A DNA stretch of 30,386 nucleotides from GCA-2687025 sp964473525 (GTDB taxonomy: Bacteria > Poribacteria > WGA-4E > GCA-2687025): contig CAYYPK010000062.1 in NCBI GenBank assembly GCA_964473525.1, forward strand, positions 1 through 30,386, read 5' to 3'. Every line of letters begins with the position of its first letter. Position 1 is the first letter of the stretch. The translations under genes and the position numbers were made by a program. The notes under the pieces were generated by a model. That model was not told the DNA's origin and did no database searches. It was given only the letters and a program-made list of their open reading frames with translations. Of the stretch, positions 1-8,828 are shown in pieces.

Positions 1-1
1 C

Positions 2-700
2 GCAGTCGAAGGCGTCCGGTACGCTGTTCTGTTCTCTGCTGCCGATGGAAGGATGCGCGAGGAGACCGACCATAGGAGCTACGCGTACGGTCGCCTCGCG
101 GGCGAGATCCATGCGTGTGCGGACGGTCTACCGCACAGGTTGGACCGCTTCCACATTGACCACGAACACCTGCTAGACGCGCCGCTTCGTTCCATCGAGC
201 CGTTTCTGGCTCACCGCCCGAGGGACTACGACTACCTGGTGGGCACTGCCCGGCGCCTCAAGGCGCGCGTGGATGAGCTGCTATCGAAGGAGTCGCCCGA
301 ATACGGTATTTGCCACGGCGACCTCAACCGAACGAACGTCCACTTCGACGACGCCGAGGCGCCCACCGTCTTCGATTTCGACTGCTTTGGGTACGGCTGG
401 CGGGCATACGACCTCGCCGTCTTCGGATGGCAGGCGGGCGACTTCGGATGGAGCAAGACGGCAAAGGCCAACCGCACGCGTCGGTGGAACCTGTTCCTCA
501 GGGGCTACGAGGAGCATCGGACACTCACCGCTGGCGAACACGAAGCCGTGAAGGTGTTCCCACCGATCCGTCAGATATGGAACATGGGGCTGGGAGTCGG
601 CAGGGCGGAAAGGTCGGGTCGTGGCGGGCCAACCGACGGGGAGTTGGACTGGTCAATGCAGTTCATCAGGGACTGGATCGACTACTATAGACTCCTCTGA
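2..700 (+). CDS. APH-family phosphotransferase, 3' part (5' end cut by window edge)
   Basis: This is the C-terminal part of an aminoglycoside-phosphotransferase-fold kinase (APH/homoserine kinase II/choline kinase superfamily). These enzymes transfer the ATP gamma-phosphate to small hydroxylated substrates in the cytosol. The frame is open from base 2, and the residues before the first ATG at 53 read naturally as kinase, so that ATG is not the start. The catalytic loop HGDLNRTN at about 320-343 supplies the Asp base and Asn metal ligand. The segment FDFDCFGYG, about 15 residues later, is the equivalent of the DFG metal-binding motif. A helical C-lobe follows. The substrate cannot be told: fold members act on antibiotics, homoserine, choline or sugars, and no neighbour helps. 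The N-lobe and ATP-binding Lys lie outside the window. Confidence 0.85.
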   Translation, partial: AVEGVRYAVLFSAADGRMREETDHRSYAYGRLAGEIHACADGLPHRLDRFHIDHEHLLDAPLRSIEPFLAHRPRDYDYLVGTARRLKARVDELLSKESPEYGICHGDLNRTNVHFDDAEAPTVFDFDCFGYGWRAYDLAVFGWQAGDFGWSKTAKANRTRRWNLFLRGYEEHRTLTAGEHEAVKVFPPIRQIWNMGLGVGRAERSGRGGPTDGELDWSMQFIRDWIDYYRLL

Positions 701-911
701 ACGCGGAACAGAGCCCGCATGGATTCGCGGTAGCGGATGCAATCCTCGGGGTCGAGGAGCAGCGCTAGCTATCCGCAGCGGCAGAGCGGGATCCGTAGGC
801 GGATCCGCGAATTGTGGGGGACCGTCCCTTCACGGCTGGTGTTGCCATGCCCTGACCGTGCGGCTAACGTGTCTCCGATGAGCCGCCGTGAGCCGCCACC
901 AGGAATACACT

Positions 912-1154
912 ATGCCACCCGAAGGTCTGGCCCTTCTCGGCATCGTATTAGCTGCGAGCCCACTCGTAGCACTGGGGATGATCCTCCGCCACCGCGCGAG
1001 AATGCTCGCGCTGAAGCCTCAAGGGGCGGACAGCATTGAGGATATCAGCCGGCGCCTTGATGAGCACGAGGAGCGAATGGCCGACATCACCCTGATGCTC
1101 GAGGACGCCCTCCGCCCGCGAGTGGACGCCGCGCCCGACGATTCCGACCCCTAG
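912..1154 (+). CDS. small membrane-anchored coiled-coil protein, PspB-like
   Basis: An 80-residue protein with one N-terminal hydrophobic helix (about residues 4-23), then a basic patch (RHRARM), then a charged heptad-like helix containing ISRRLDEHEERMADITLMLE, and an acidic tail. This is the layout of the phage-shock protein B/C accessory family: an inner-membrane anchor with a short cytoplasmic coiled coil. The ATG at 912 is chosen because AGGAA at 901-905 sits at good distance; a GTG at 888 in the same frame lacks such a site. No pspA or pspC is nearby, so a phage-shock role is not supported by context. What is seen is only the TM-plus-coiled-coil architecture. Confidence 0.6.
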   Translation: MPPEGLALLGIVLAASPLVALGMILRHRARMLALKPQGADSIEDISRRLDEHEERMADITLMLEDALRPRVDAAPDDSDP

Positions 1155-1274
1155 GCCCGCGGCGCTGCCGGGATCTGTCACCGAGCGAACTGACTGGCAG
1201 CCATGAATTCGTGAACACCTGTCCATACCGAGGTGCACGGCTGACCGCCACGGATGGGTCTGGCTGGGCTTGGG

Positions 1275-1745
1275 CTACACGCGCCGCAACGCGCACGTCT
1301 GTACGACATCGTTGATGAGGATGCGGTTCGCAATGTGGCTGGCGGTGTCCTCGTCGAGATCGCCCAGGAGGTAGGTCTTGTGCCCCGTCGCGGCGCGGGT
1401 GATGCCCTCTATGCCGATGACCTTCGCGCCCTTGATGACGCTCTCGCCGACGGAGTCCGTGACCCCCGGCTTGAAGTGCGCCTCGGCCACCCAGCCGGCC
1501 GCGTCGCCCACGTCGACGGCGTCGCCTTCGAGGGCGTGTATCTGCGAGACCGGATCCGCTAGCAACTCCCGCGCGAGCCGGCGCGCTTCGTCGTCCGTCA
1601 GGTCGCCCTCAATCCAGTACATCTGCGCCACGCGGGCGGAGAGCCCTCCGTCGATGCCCAGTCCGTGCGCTTCGTGGACGACACGATCCGCCTCCGCGTC
1701 CCGGAATTCAGGCTTGTACGCTACCTCAACGGACCAGGATGGCAT
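1275..1745 (-). CDS. tandem-domain PurS-like protein (FGAM synthase small subunit family)
   Basis: A 156-residue protein made of two copies of the PurS fold. Copy 1 (about 3-72) starts WSVEVAYKPEFRDAEAD and ends DPVSQIHAL. Copy 2 (about 82-152) starts GWVAEAHFKPGVTDSVGES and ends NDVVQTCAL. Each has the family pattern: a beta strand with KPG/KPEF, a helix, a LGI(D/E)G strand, a YxxxGDLxxDxA segment and a final helix-strand. PurS normally is about 80 residues and dimerises to bridge PurL and PurQ in formylglycinamidine ribonucleotide synthase; a fused pair could mimic the dimer. No purL or purQ is in the window. ATG at 1745 has AGGAG upstream. It lies 14 bases after the lipoprotein gene and is probably co-transcribed with it. 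The role in purine synthesis is inferred from fold only. Confidence 0.7.
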   Translation of the reverse strand: MPSWSVEVAYKPEFRDAEADRVVHEAHGLGIDGGLSARVAQMYWIEGDLTDDEARRLARELLADPVSQIHALEGDAVDVGDAAGWVAEAHFKPGVTDSVGESVIKGAKVIGIEGITRAATGHKTYLLGDLDEDTASHIANRILINDVVQTCALRRV

Positions 1746-1759
1746 GCCGAGACTCCTGC

Positions 1760-2275
1760 TTAGAAGAACGCCGCCGGGTATATCTGCGCGTCGTAGATGG
1801 TCGTGTGGAATTCGCCCTGCTTGGGCGTGATGAGCGTGACGTCCAACTCTCCGAGCGGGCTGTCCGTCGTTGGGTCCGCCTTTAAGAGCTGGACCGACAC
1901 GAGGCCGAAGAGCGACCGGAAAGTCAGCCCGCCGTGCCGCGCGTCCCCCTGCGTGTCCCAGTTCAGCCGCTTAAGGCGACCGGAATACACCTCGTTGTGC
2001 CGTTGGCCTCTCAGCGTGGAGTACACCTTCACGCGCGTGTCCAACTCCAACGGGTCCAGCACGCCAGTGCCGACGGGACTGATGATGCTCGAGTCCCACG
2101 TAAGCCGCTCGCCAGTGTCGGTCAGCAGCGCCATGTTTACGATGATGCCGTCCGCGCGGAAGTCCGTCGTACCCCGGATGCCGCCAAGGTTGGCGATGGT
2201 CTTGCCGCCGCAGCCCAAGACAACGACGGCGAGCAGCAGCAGCGCTCGGCGCTTGCTAAGAAACGGTAGTCGCAT
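1760..2275 (-). CDS. predicted lipoprotein, function unknown
   Basis: About 171 residues. The N-terminus MRLPFLSKRRALLLL is a basic n-region plus hydrophobic core, ending in a lipobox VVLGC, so the mature protein is probably lipidated at that Cys and anchored in the envelope. The rest is rich in alternating hydrophobic residues suggesting beta structure (for example LGELDVTLITPKQGEF). I recognise no domain. The start is uncertain: a GTG at 2287 overlaps the GGAGAG motif, so ATG 2275 is preferred with that motif about 11 bases upstream. A TATACT hexamer on the minus strand (2331-2336) could be a -10 element, but no -35 is visible. The PurS-like gene follows 14 bases downstream. Confidence 0.65.
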   Translation of the reverse strand: MRLPFLSKRRALLLLAVVVLGCGGKTIANLGGIRGTTDFRADGIIVNMALLTDTGERLTWDSSIISPVGTGVLDPLELDTRVKVYSTLRGQRHNEVYSGRLKRLNWDTQGDARHGGLTFRSLFGLVSVQLLKADPTTDSPLGELDVTLITPKQGEFHTTIYDAQIYPAAFF

Positions 2276-2367
2276 CGGTAGGGACACTCTCCGCTATGCC
2301 TGGAATTCGCTTCGGCGTCGCGCCGTGAGAAGTATACCGTGAGCCGGGAAGTGCGGGCGGGTGAGGG

Positions 2368-3510
2368 TCACGCTTCCTCGGGCGGCTTGCGCGTCTCCCA
2401 GCCCTCCTCGAAGAGGCGCAGGAAGTTGCGCTCGCCGTACGGATGCTTCTCCGCCTCGTCTTCGTTCAGTTCAACGCCGAAGCCGGGCGTATCCGGTACG
2501 TCGATGTAGCCGTTCTCGACGCGCGGCACGCCAGTCAGCACGTCCCACGTCCACGGCTCGAGGTTGTCGTCGAAGTTCTCGTGGATCATAAAGTTCGGGA
2601 TGGACGCGTGCAGGTGCGCGTTGATAGCCGTGCAGAGCGGGCTCTGCGCCTGATGGCACGCGACCAAGCCATCGTAAGCCTCGATGATTCCGAACGCCTT
2701 GCGGATGTTCTCGATGCCCAACCCGAGCACTTCCGGCTGGATGATGTCGACCACGCGTTCAGATAGGAGATCGCCGAAGGTCGTCAGAGAGCGGAACTTC
2801 TCACCGGTGGCGACGGGCACTTCGATCGCGCGAGCGACCTCCAGCGTCGCGTGGATGTCCCGCGCGTTCACCGGAGCCTCAAACCACGTTGGCGCGTACT
2901 CCGCCATCCTTCGGCCCAGGCGAATCGCCGTCTGCACGCTGAACCGGTCGTGGCCTTCGATGAGTAGGTCAACGTCGGGGCCGACGGCTTCGCGCACGGC
3001 GCGTATGATGTCCAGCGACAGACGCTCGCTCGCAGCGTCGATTTGTAGATAGGCCCCGCCGAACGGGTCGAACTTCAGCGCCGTGTACCCCTGCTCGACC
3101 ATCGCCGTCGCGCGCTCCGCGAAGAACGACGGGTCGCGCGGTCCCTGGTACCAGCCGTTCGCGTAGACACGTAGCGTGTCGCGTCGTTTGCCGCCGAACA
3201 GCTGCCACGCTGGCACGCCTAGACTGCGCGCCAGAATGTCCCAGCACGCCGTTTCGATAGAGCACATCGCGATGGACGTGTTCAGGAAGCGACCCTTGTA
3301 CATCCGGTCCCAGATGCGCGACGGGCGCCGTGGATCCTCGCCGACCACAAAGCGCCGGAGTTCGTGCAGGTCGCCCTCGTTCGGCTTCGTCGACAGCCCG
3401 CCAGTGGCCTCGCCCAATCCGACGATACCCTCGTCCGTGTACAGCTTGACGAAGAGCCAGTTCTTCCACGGGTTGCCGACGATGAACGTGCGTAGGTCGG
3501 TGATCTTCAC
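2368..3510 (-). CDS. mandelate racemase/muconate lactonizing enzyme family, sugar-acid dehydratase-like
   Basis: A 380-residue enolase-superfamily enzyme, normal length for the family. Visible features: the N-terminal capping domain starting KITDLRTFIVG; K146-F-D148 (KxD, base side); E185-G-H187, like the D-x-H metal/acid element of galactonate dehydratase-type enzymes; E211 (WFEAPV) and E237 (TGEKF) as further Mg ligands; H286 in ACHQAQSPL; E311 in IHENF. Such enzymes abstract the alpha proton of a sugar acid and expel water to give a 2-keto-3-deoxy acid. The GTG start at 3510 overlaps the stop of the DapA-like gene in a GTGA tetranucleotide, so the two are translationally coupled. The exact substrate is unknown; galactonate-like acids are the best guess. 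Confidence 0.85.
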   Translation of the reverse strand: MKITDLRTFIVGNPWKNWLFVKLYTDEGIVGLGEATGGLSTKPNEGDLHELRRFVVGEDPRRPSRIWDRMYKGRFLNTSIAMCSIETACWDILARSLGVPAWQLFGGKRRDTLRVYANGWYQGPRDPSFFAERATAMVEQGYTALKFDPFGGAYLQIDAASERLSLDIIRAVREAVGPDVDLLIEGHDRFSVQTAIRLGRRMAEYAPTWFEAPVNARDIHATLEVARAIEVPVATGEKFRSLTTFGDLLSERVVDIIQPEVLGLGIENIRKAFGIIEAYDGLVACHQAQSPLCTAINAHLHASIPNFMIHENFDDNLEPWTWDVLTGVPRVENGYIDVPDTPGFGVELNEDEAEKHPYGERNFLRLFEEGWETRKPPEEA

Positions 3511-4427
3511 GGATGGCTCCACGTCATCAGCGGCTCCAGCGCCTCCAGTATCTCGTCGAGGTATGCGGAGGCGATGTCGTCGAGGGGCATCGCGCCGTTG
3601 CGCTTCGTCGGGGAGTCGATGACGCCGCGCCTGTGCAGCACTTCCTTGTAGCATCCTGGGAGCTGGTGCTCGAAGAAGAATAGCGGCGCCATTTCCTTGT
3701 AGATGCGCGTCGCGGTCTCCGCCTCGCCCGCCTCCAACGCGTTCCAGAGCGCGACTACGACGTCCGTGACGTGGCAGCCGGGCATCTGGCCCGCCACGCC
3801 TCGCCGGTGCTCCTCAATGAGGTAACGCCCGCCCGCGCCGCCGAAGACGCCGAGGCATACGCCGTCCGTGTCGGCGTCCACGATGCCGGACAGCTTCACG
3901 GTCGAAGGAACCGTCTCCTCCTTGATGTACTGCACGTGCTCGATCTCACGGCACAGGCGCAGCATGAACTCCGCCGACAGGTCCGTGCCGATGGGAGGCA
4001 TGTTGTTCTGTATGAAGACGGGCGCGTCCGCCGCCTCGGCGATGGCGCGGTAGTAGTCGGCGATGACGTTTTCGGAGAGCGCGCCGCGTCGCAGGTAGGG
4101 AGGCATGGCGATGACGCCGTCCGCGCCGATCTCCCCAGCGTGCGTGGCGAACTCCACGGCGGCTTCGCGCGACACGCCCTGCACCCCGACGATCACGGGA
4201 AGACGCCCTTCGTTCTGCCCCACGACGATTTCCGTGAGGAACATGCGCTCCGCATCGGTGAGCGCGATGAACTCGCTGGCGTTCACTGGGTACACGAGTC
4301 CGTGGGCGCCGCACTCTATGCAGAATTCGACGACGCGTCGGAGCCCGTCCTCGTCCACCTCGCCGGTCGGGTGGAAGGGCGTGGATGGGATCGTGAAGAT
4401 GCCGCGATAGGGTTCGGTCGCGGTCAC
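3507..4427 (-). CDS. DapA/dihydrodipicolinate synthase family lyase, non-DapA active site
   Basis: A 306-residue TIM-barrel class I aldolase family member. The Schiff-base lysine is K169 in QYIKEE. Two hallmark DapA elements are altered: the GTTGE loop is replaced by PVNASE (about 47-52), and the Tyr of the YNxP motif is Gln140 in VFIQNNMPP. The protein is therefore unlikely to make dihydrodipicolinate. Given the coupled sugar-acid dehydratase-like gene downstream, a 2-keto-3-deoxy acid aldolase or dehydratase role (release of pyruvate plus an aldehyde) is the natural inference. GTG start at 4427 has GGAGG seven bases upstream. The DUF6785 gene ends 37 bases upstream, so all three are likely one transcript. 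Confidence 0.85.
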   Translation of the reverse strand: MTATEPYRGIFTIPSTPFHPTGEVDEDGLRRVVEFCIECGAHGLVYPVNASEFIALTDAERMFLTEIVVGQNEGRLPVIVGVQGVSREAAVEFATHAGEIGADGVIAMPPYLRRGALSENVIADYYRAIAEAADAPVFIQNNMPPIGTDLSAEFMLRLCREIEHVQYIKEETVPSTVKLSGIVDADTDGVCLGVFGGAGGRYLIEEHRRGVAGQMPGCHVTDVVVALWNALEAGEAETATRIYKEMAPLFFFEHQLPGCYKEVLHRRGVIDSPTKRNGAMPLDDIASAYLDEILEALEPLMTWSHP

Positions 4428-4464
4428 GGGCTCGCCTCCAGAAGCGCAGTCGCGGGCGTGGCGA

Positions 4465-6444
4465 TCACGGCCACGGGAACGTAGGCGCTCGGACCTTGGT
4501 GAGCCAACTCACGCCGGTCCAGAACACCGCCATCGAGAACTCACCGAAGATCATGCCGAGGAAGAACGGGCGGAAGCGACGGTACCCGCGAACCCCGCTG
4601 TACTGCAACAGCGGAGCCTTGATCGCCCACGCCGCGAACATCGGAAACCAGAACACGATAAGCGACCACGACCCCGACAGCGCATATCCCAGGGGATGCA
4701 GGGGCCACCACCAGTAGAGGGCGCGAAGCGTCGCCAAACCTACCGTGACGACGACGCCCACGCCAAAGAACATGGGTGGGATCCAGTTGTACGGTGGGCG
4801 CACGCCCTCCGCCGCGGCGGCATAGTCCCGGAACCCGAGGAGCGGGTTCGAGCGGTACGTATACCCGTACATGAGGTTCGCGCCGTGCATGTACGGGAGA
4901 TAGAGCTGTATCGCCGCCGCCACGACGAACGCCACCCCCGCCGCGACCGGAAGCACGACGAGTAGCGATCGTCGTCTGAACCCAACGCCGTCGGCGATCT
5001 TCGCGCCGTCGAGCACCCCGGTCATCGTGAGACCGCGCAGGTCGCGCGTGAAGACGGCGTCGAGGAGCGAGAGCAGCGTCACGTTGCGCGCGCCAAGCGC
5101 GGCCTTCTGCCCGAACATCTCGTAGATGTTCACGGGGCGGAACGACGTCTCCGTCATGAGCATGCCCGCCTCCGCGACGCTCCGCGCCATCACGAGCACG
5201 ACGACGAACAGGTAGATGCCGAACTCGAACACGGCCACCCACAGGCTGACGCCCGCCCACACACACCACACGAGCGTGGCGGCGAAGCTCCCTATGAGAC
5301 CCCACACGGCGACGGGATAGGGGAGCAGTTCGTCAGCGTCCTCACCACGTCTCGATCGACCCGCAAGAGCCGACCGCAGGACGTTTCGGAAGTGCGGCAA
5401 CCCGGAGTAGACGAAGTAAACGAGCAGAGCGAAATACGCGCCCGCCACCTGGTAGCCGATGTACAGGCGCGTGGGGTAGAGCGGCATCCCGGCGATGCGG
5501 AAGCCGAGCGATGTCGCGACAATGTCCTGCACGCGCGTGAGGACGAAGAACACCCACAGGCTGAACAGAACCTGCGTCGGCAGCAGGAAGAAGAACCCCA
5601 TCGCCGCGAACGAGATGAACATCGGCGTGTAGTAGATGCCGCTCCAGGGCTTCACGCGGAGCCACGCTTGGACGTTGTGCGTGAGCGATACGAGTGGCAC
5701 GGTCGGGACGTACTCGTGCAGCCCGTTGAGACCGAAGACGACCACGGGCAGCGCGAACCCAATCCACACAAGCGGCGCGCGGAAGAACTGCCGTCCCGCG
5801 TCCTCGTGGACGAATTCCAGCGGCAACTGCGTCAGAGGGAACGACAGCTTCTCGTTCTCGACCCACTGTCTGCGGAGGATCGCGGCGAGGCAGAGGAAGG
5901 AGAAGAACACGAACACAACGAGCGCCGACCACGACAGGACCGGAGTCATCCAGGCGCGCCATGGAATCTGCGACGCCGACTCGACCTTCTCGTAGAACAG
6001 GCGGGACACGTCCTGATTCGCCGGGCCGTTCGGGTCGAAGGGGATGAGCTCGCGCCGGATGTTGTGGAAGAACAGCTCGCGCCACGAGTTCGCGTCCGTG
6101 GCGTAGTAGTTCACCGCGATGAGCGCGGGCAGCAGCAAACCCATCATGCCGCGCGACGACACCATGGACGCGATCAGAAGCATACAGTAGACGAGCATGA
6201 GCTCCTGACGGCTCAGCCCCATTCCCCTCCCCCAACGCCCGAGCGCCTTGTTGCCGACGACGAGGAAGAAGAACACGCCTATGACGGCGGGTGGGAACTG
6301 CAGGAACCCGATCTGGATGTAGGAGATGACCTGCTCGGCGTACGAAACGATGGCGCAGATGAGCACCACGAGCGGCGTGCCGACGGCGATTGCTCGCCAG
6401 GGCGTCACGCCGTGACCGGCGGAGGGCCGAGGTGTCGTCTTCAT
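4465..6444 (-). CDS. DUF6785/DUF6784 family polytopic membrane protein
   Basis: A 659-residue integral membrane protein with roughly a dozen or more hydrophobic helices, starting near residue 20 and continuing to the C-terminus. Segments such as VVGNKALGRWGRGMGLSRQE and the long loop with HNIRRELIPFDPNGPANQD resemble the large DUF6785 family common in Planctomycetota and Poribacteria, related to oligopeptide-transporter-like proteins. No substrate is known for the family to me. It is the first gene of an operon with two sugar-acid-type enzymes, so uptake of the compound they degrade is a reasonable inference, not shown. ATG at 6444 is the only sensible start; no strong ribosome binding site is visible upstream. 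Confidence 0.8.
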   Translation of the reverse strand: MKTTPRPSAGHGVTPWRAIAVGTPLVVLICAIVSYAEQVISYIQIGFLQFPPAVIGVFFFLVVGNKALGRWGRGMGLSRQELMLVYCMLLIASMVSSRGMMGLLLPALIAVNYYATDANSWRELFFHNIRRELIPFDPNGPANQDVSRLFYEKVESASQIPWRAWMTPVLSWSALVVFVFFSFLCLAAILRRQWVENEKLSFPLTQLPLEFVHEDAGRQFFRAPLVWIGFALPVVVFGLNGLHEYVPTVPLVSLTHNVQAWLRVKPWSGIYYTPMFISFAAMGFFFLLPTQVLFSLWVFFVLTRVQDIVATSLGFRIAGMPLYPTRLYIGYQVAGAYFALLVYFVYSGLPHFRNVLRSALAGRSRRGEDADELLPYPVAVWGLIGSFAATLVWCVWAGVSLWVAVFEFGIYLFVVVLVMARSVAEAGMLMTETSFRPVNIYEMFGQKAALGARNVTLLSLLDAVFTRDLRGLTMTGVLDGAKIADGVGFRRRSLLVVLPVAAGVAFVVAAAIQLYLPYMHGANLMYGYTYRSNPLLGFRDYAAAAEGVRPPYNWIPPMFFGVGVVVTVGLATLRALYWWWPLHPLGYALSGSWSLIVFWFPMFAAWAIKAPLLQYSGVRGYRRFRPFFLGMIFGEFSMAVFWTGVSWLTKVRAPTFPWP

Positions 6445-6644
6445 CGCGTCGGATTGTGGTACGCGCCGGGCGACGAGTCAAAGCGCGTGGCGGAGACGAC
6501 GTAGCGCAATGCGGTCAGGCGGCGCTCCCGCGCGTCCCGGATTGGTTGCGATCTCCGCCCAGGCTTCTGACCCCCGTAGGGAACGCGGGACAGACCTGTG
6601 GTACACTCGCCTGCGCCATCCAGATCAGCTCGGGGCGTCGCCGC

Positions 6645-8789
6645 ATGCTCACCGTGAACGTCGTGTACCCTAATCTCCTGCCAGCGGAAGGGTACGCCTT
6701 GCAGCGTGGGCAGGCGCGCGTAGTCTGGACCCGGTTCCCCATCGAAGCCGCCGACCTTTACGCGTACAACAGCGCGTACAGCTACTGCGGAAAGCGATCA
6801 GCCCCGGCGGTGCTCTTCCAGAGAGAACCCGTCGTAACGCAGCCTCGTGAGTTCACGACTGAGGTTTGGGGTCATTTCGACCATGTCCTGACGATTCTAG
6901 AGGCGCTCGACGGAATCTTGCCAGAGATGCAGAGGATCCCTGTTCCCGTATACGGCAGGGACTACGGATCAATCGCGACCCCGGACTATGAGGACTTGCG
7001 CGATCTGTACCCCATCTCCGGGCGCGAACACGCGATATGCATGATCAACGGGCACAAGACTTCATCGGCGCCGGGCGAGCTGTATTCCGTGCGCGAGGAG
7101 ATTGCGCGCTGGTTCCACGCGCACTCCGAGCTGACGTTTGACGTCTTCGGCCACCCGGCGTTCCCTGATCTGCCGAACTACATCCGGCCCTTGGAGCACC
7201 GAGAGAAGCTGCCGACTCTTGCCAGGTACCGGTATTCCCTCTGCCTGGAGAACTGCTATGACCCCTTCTGGTCTCTCGGGTACATCACGGAGAAGCTGCC
7301 TCAGTGCCTTGAGTCGCGCACCGTGCCCATCTACATGGGCTGTTCGAACATAGACGCCTACGTTCCGCCTGGGTGCTACATCGACTACCGGGAGCTTGGC
7401 AGTCCCGCGGCGTTGAACGACTACATCTCCGGGATATCCGAGCAGGACTACCTGGCGTATATAGACGCCATTGATGACTGGCTCCGCGCGGGCAATCTCG
7501 GGGTTTACTCGGTCGAGCACACCTACAACGTCCTGGGTGGGCTGGCCGCTCGCTACGCCAACGTTGGCATTGAGGACGTGTTCGGCGAGGAGAAGAACTG
7601 GGGTCCCTCTGCCATGCCGCCAGAGGCTAACCGACGCCCCGGCGTTGGGGCGCCAATGACCATAGCGGACAGCATCCACCCATACTGGACCTGGGAGTAC
7701 CTCGCCGAGGGAGAGCTTAGAGACTGCCACGCGAGCCTGGACGCCGTAGCGCAGGCCCAGTCGCTCCGCGGGCACACCTCACGCAGACGCGCTCCCTCCG
7801 GTCCCAAGCGAGTCAACGAAATCCGCAAGGCGCTGTACGTAGGGGTCGAATCCACGCACGGTGACCACCCGGCGGATCGGCAATACAGCAGAAGGAACAT
7901 CTTCCCAGCGTTGCACGCGTGGCCAGGCCTCGATATTCATCACGTCGATCCGGCGGAGGAGGTGTTGTCCTGGGGCATTGCGGGCATGTCACAGCGGCTT
8001 TGTCGTCGCGTTTCCGAGGAGGGCTATGACCTCGTCTTCTACGTCCCCTACGCGCGGACGTTCGACGTGCTGCCGGACGCGATGCGCGACATCACTTCGC
8101 TTCCGAACACGGGCGCCGTCGTGTGGCTGTCCGAGCCTCCAGACCTGTTCGAGCAGTATTCACGGCAGTGGGCCGACTGCGCTGACTACGTAGTCACAAC
8201 ATCCCCACACGAAGAGGCAGCATTCGCAGCCGTCGGTCACACCGACAATGTCGTACGCAGCCGCTGGGCGTTCCGTCCGTCCGCGTACCCTTCTGGAGAG
8301 CGGTCACATCGCCGGGAGGTCACGCTCGTCGGCGCCCGCACCGACCTGCGCGCGCGGGTCTTCGACCATCTGCGCGCGCACGGTATCCCGGTGACCGCGC
8401 ACGGGGTTGGCTGGGGCAAGGGCAGGTATCTGCGCTTTCCTAGCCTGCTGCGTACGATGCAAGAATCCGCGATCAGCCTGAGTGTCGGGAGCCGCAGGAG
8501 GGTGTATGAGGTGACAGGCGCCGGTGGATTCCTCCTGACTACTCCTGTTGAAGGCCTTGACGAGTCGTACGTCACGGACGCTGCCAGCCCTGACCAGGCA
8601 GAGGTCAGTGTCGCATACGACGTTGATCAGCTTGTTAAGAAGGCGCGGTACTACCTGGATCATGCCGACCAGCGGGAGGCCGTCGCGGCGCGAGGGCATC
8701 GCAGGGCTCTCGCGGAGCACACGTGGCCCGACCGTCTCGCCGCCGTGTTCGCCGAGATCGGGTGGACGCTACCCATGCCCGGTGACTGA
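6645..8789 (+). CDS. GT10 (fucosyltransferase-like) fused to CgeB-like glycosyltransferase
   Basis: A 714-residue two-domain glycosyltransferase. The N-terminal half (about 1-285) has the GT10 alpha-1,3-fucosyltransferase signature: YSLCLENCYDPFWSLGYITE then KLPQCLESRTVPIYMG and IDAYVPPGCYIDYRE near residues 195-250. After a linker, about residue 390 onwards is a second enzyme of the CgeB/GT1-like type. It shows a Rossmann start (KALYVGVESTHGD), HRREVTLVGARTDLRARVFD, SLSVGSRRRVYEVTGAGGF as the nucleotide-sugar binding segment, and a C-terminal helix EHTWPDRLAAVF. The protein lacks a signal peptide and is likely cytosolic or peripheral, adding two sugars to a surface glycan. ATG 6645 is chosen because the frame upstream runs antisense through the DUF6785 start; the ribosome site (CGGGGCG) is weak. 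Confidence 0.85.
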   Translation: MLTVNVVYPNLLPAEGYALQRGQARVVWTRFPIEAADLYAYNSAYSYCGKRSAPAVLFQREPVVTQPREFTTEVWGHFDHVLTILEALDGILPEMQRIPVPVYGRDYGSIATPDYEDLRDLYPISGREHAICMINGHKTSSAPGELYSVREEIARWFHAHSELTFDVFGHPAFPDLPNYIRPLEHREKLPTLARYRYSLCLENCYDPFWSLGYITEKLPQCLESRTVPIYMGCSNIDAYVPPGCYIDYRELGSPAALNDYISGISEQDYLAYIDAIDDWLRAGNLGVYSVEHTYNVLGGLAARYANVGIEDVFGEEKNWGPSAMPPEANRRPGVGAPMTIADSIHPYWTWEYLAEGELRDCHASLDAVAQAQSLRGHTSRRRAPSGPKRVNEIRKALYVGVESTHGDHPADRQYSRRNIFPALHAWPGLDIHHVDPAEEVLSWGIAGMSQRLCRRVSEEGYDLVFYVPYARTFDVLPDAMRDITSLPNTGAVVWLSEPPDLFEQYSRQWADCADYVVTTSPHEEAAFAAVGHTDNVVRSRWAFRPSAYPSGERSHRREVTLVGARTDLRARVFDHLRAHGIPVTAHGVGWGKGRYLRFPSLLRTMQESAISLSVGSRRRVYEVTGAGGFLLTTPVEGLDESYVTDAASPDQAEVSVAYDVDQLVKKARYYLDHADQREAVAARGHRRALAEHTWPDRLAAVFAEIGWTLPMPGD

Positions 8790-8828
8790 GGGCGATGCGT
8801 GTTTCGGGTCTGGTCTTGCAGTACCGCT

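Noticed and set aside
5392..6504. Long plus-strand frame antisense to the DUF6785 gene
   Set aside because: Composition is Arg/Glu/His-rich with no domain; it is the mirror of a clear membrane-protein gene in GC-rich DNA.
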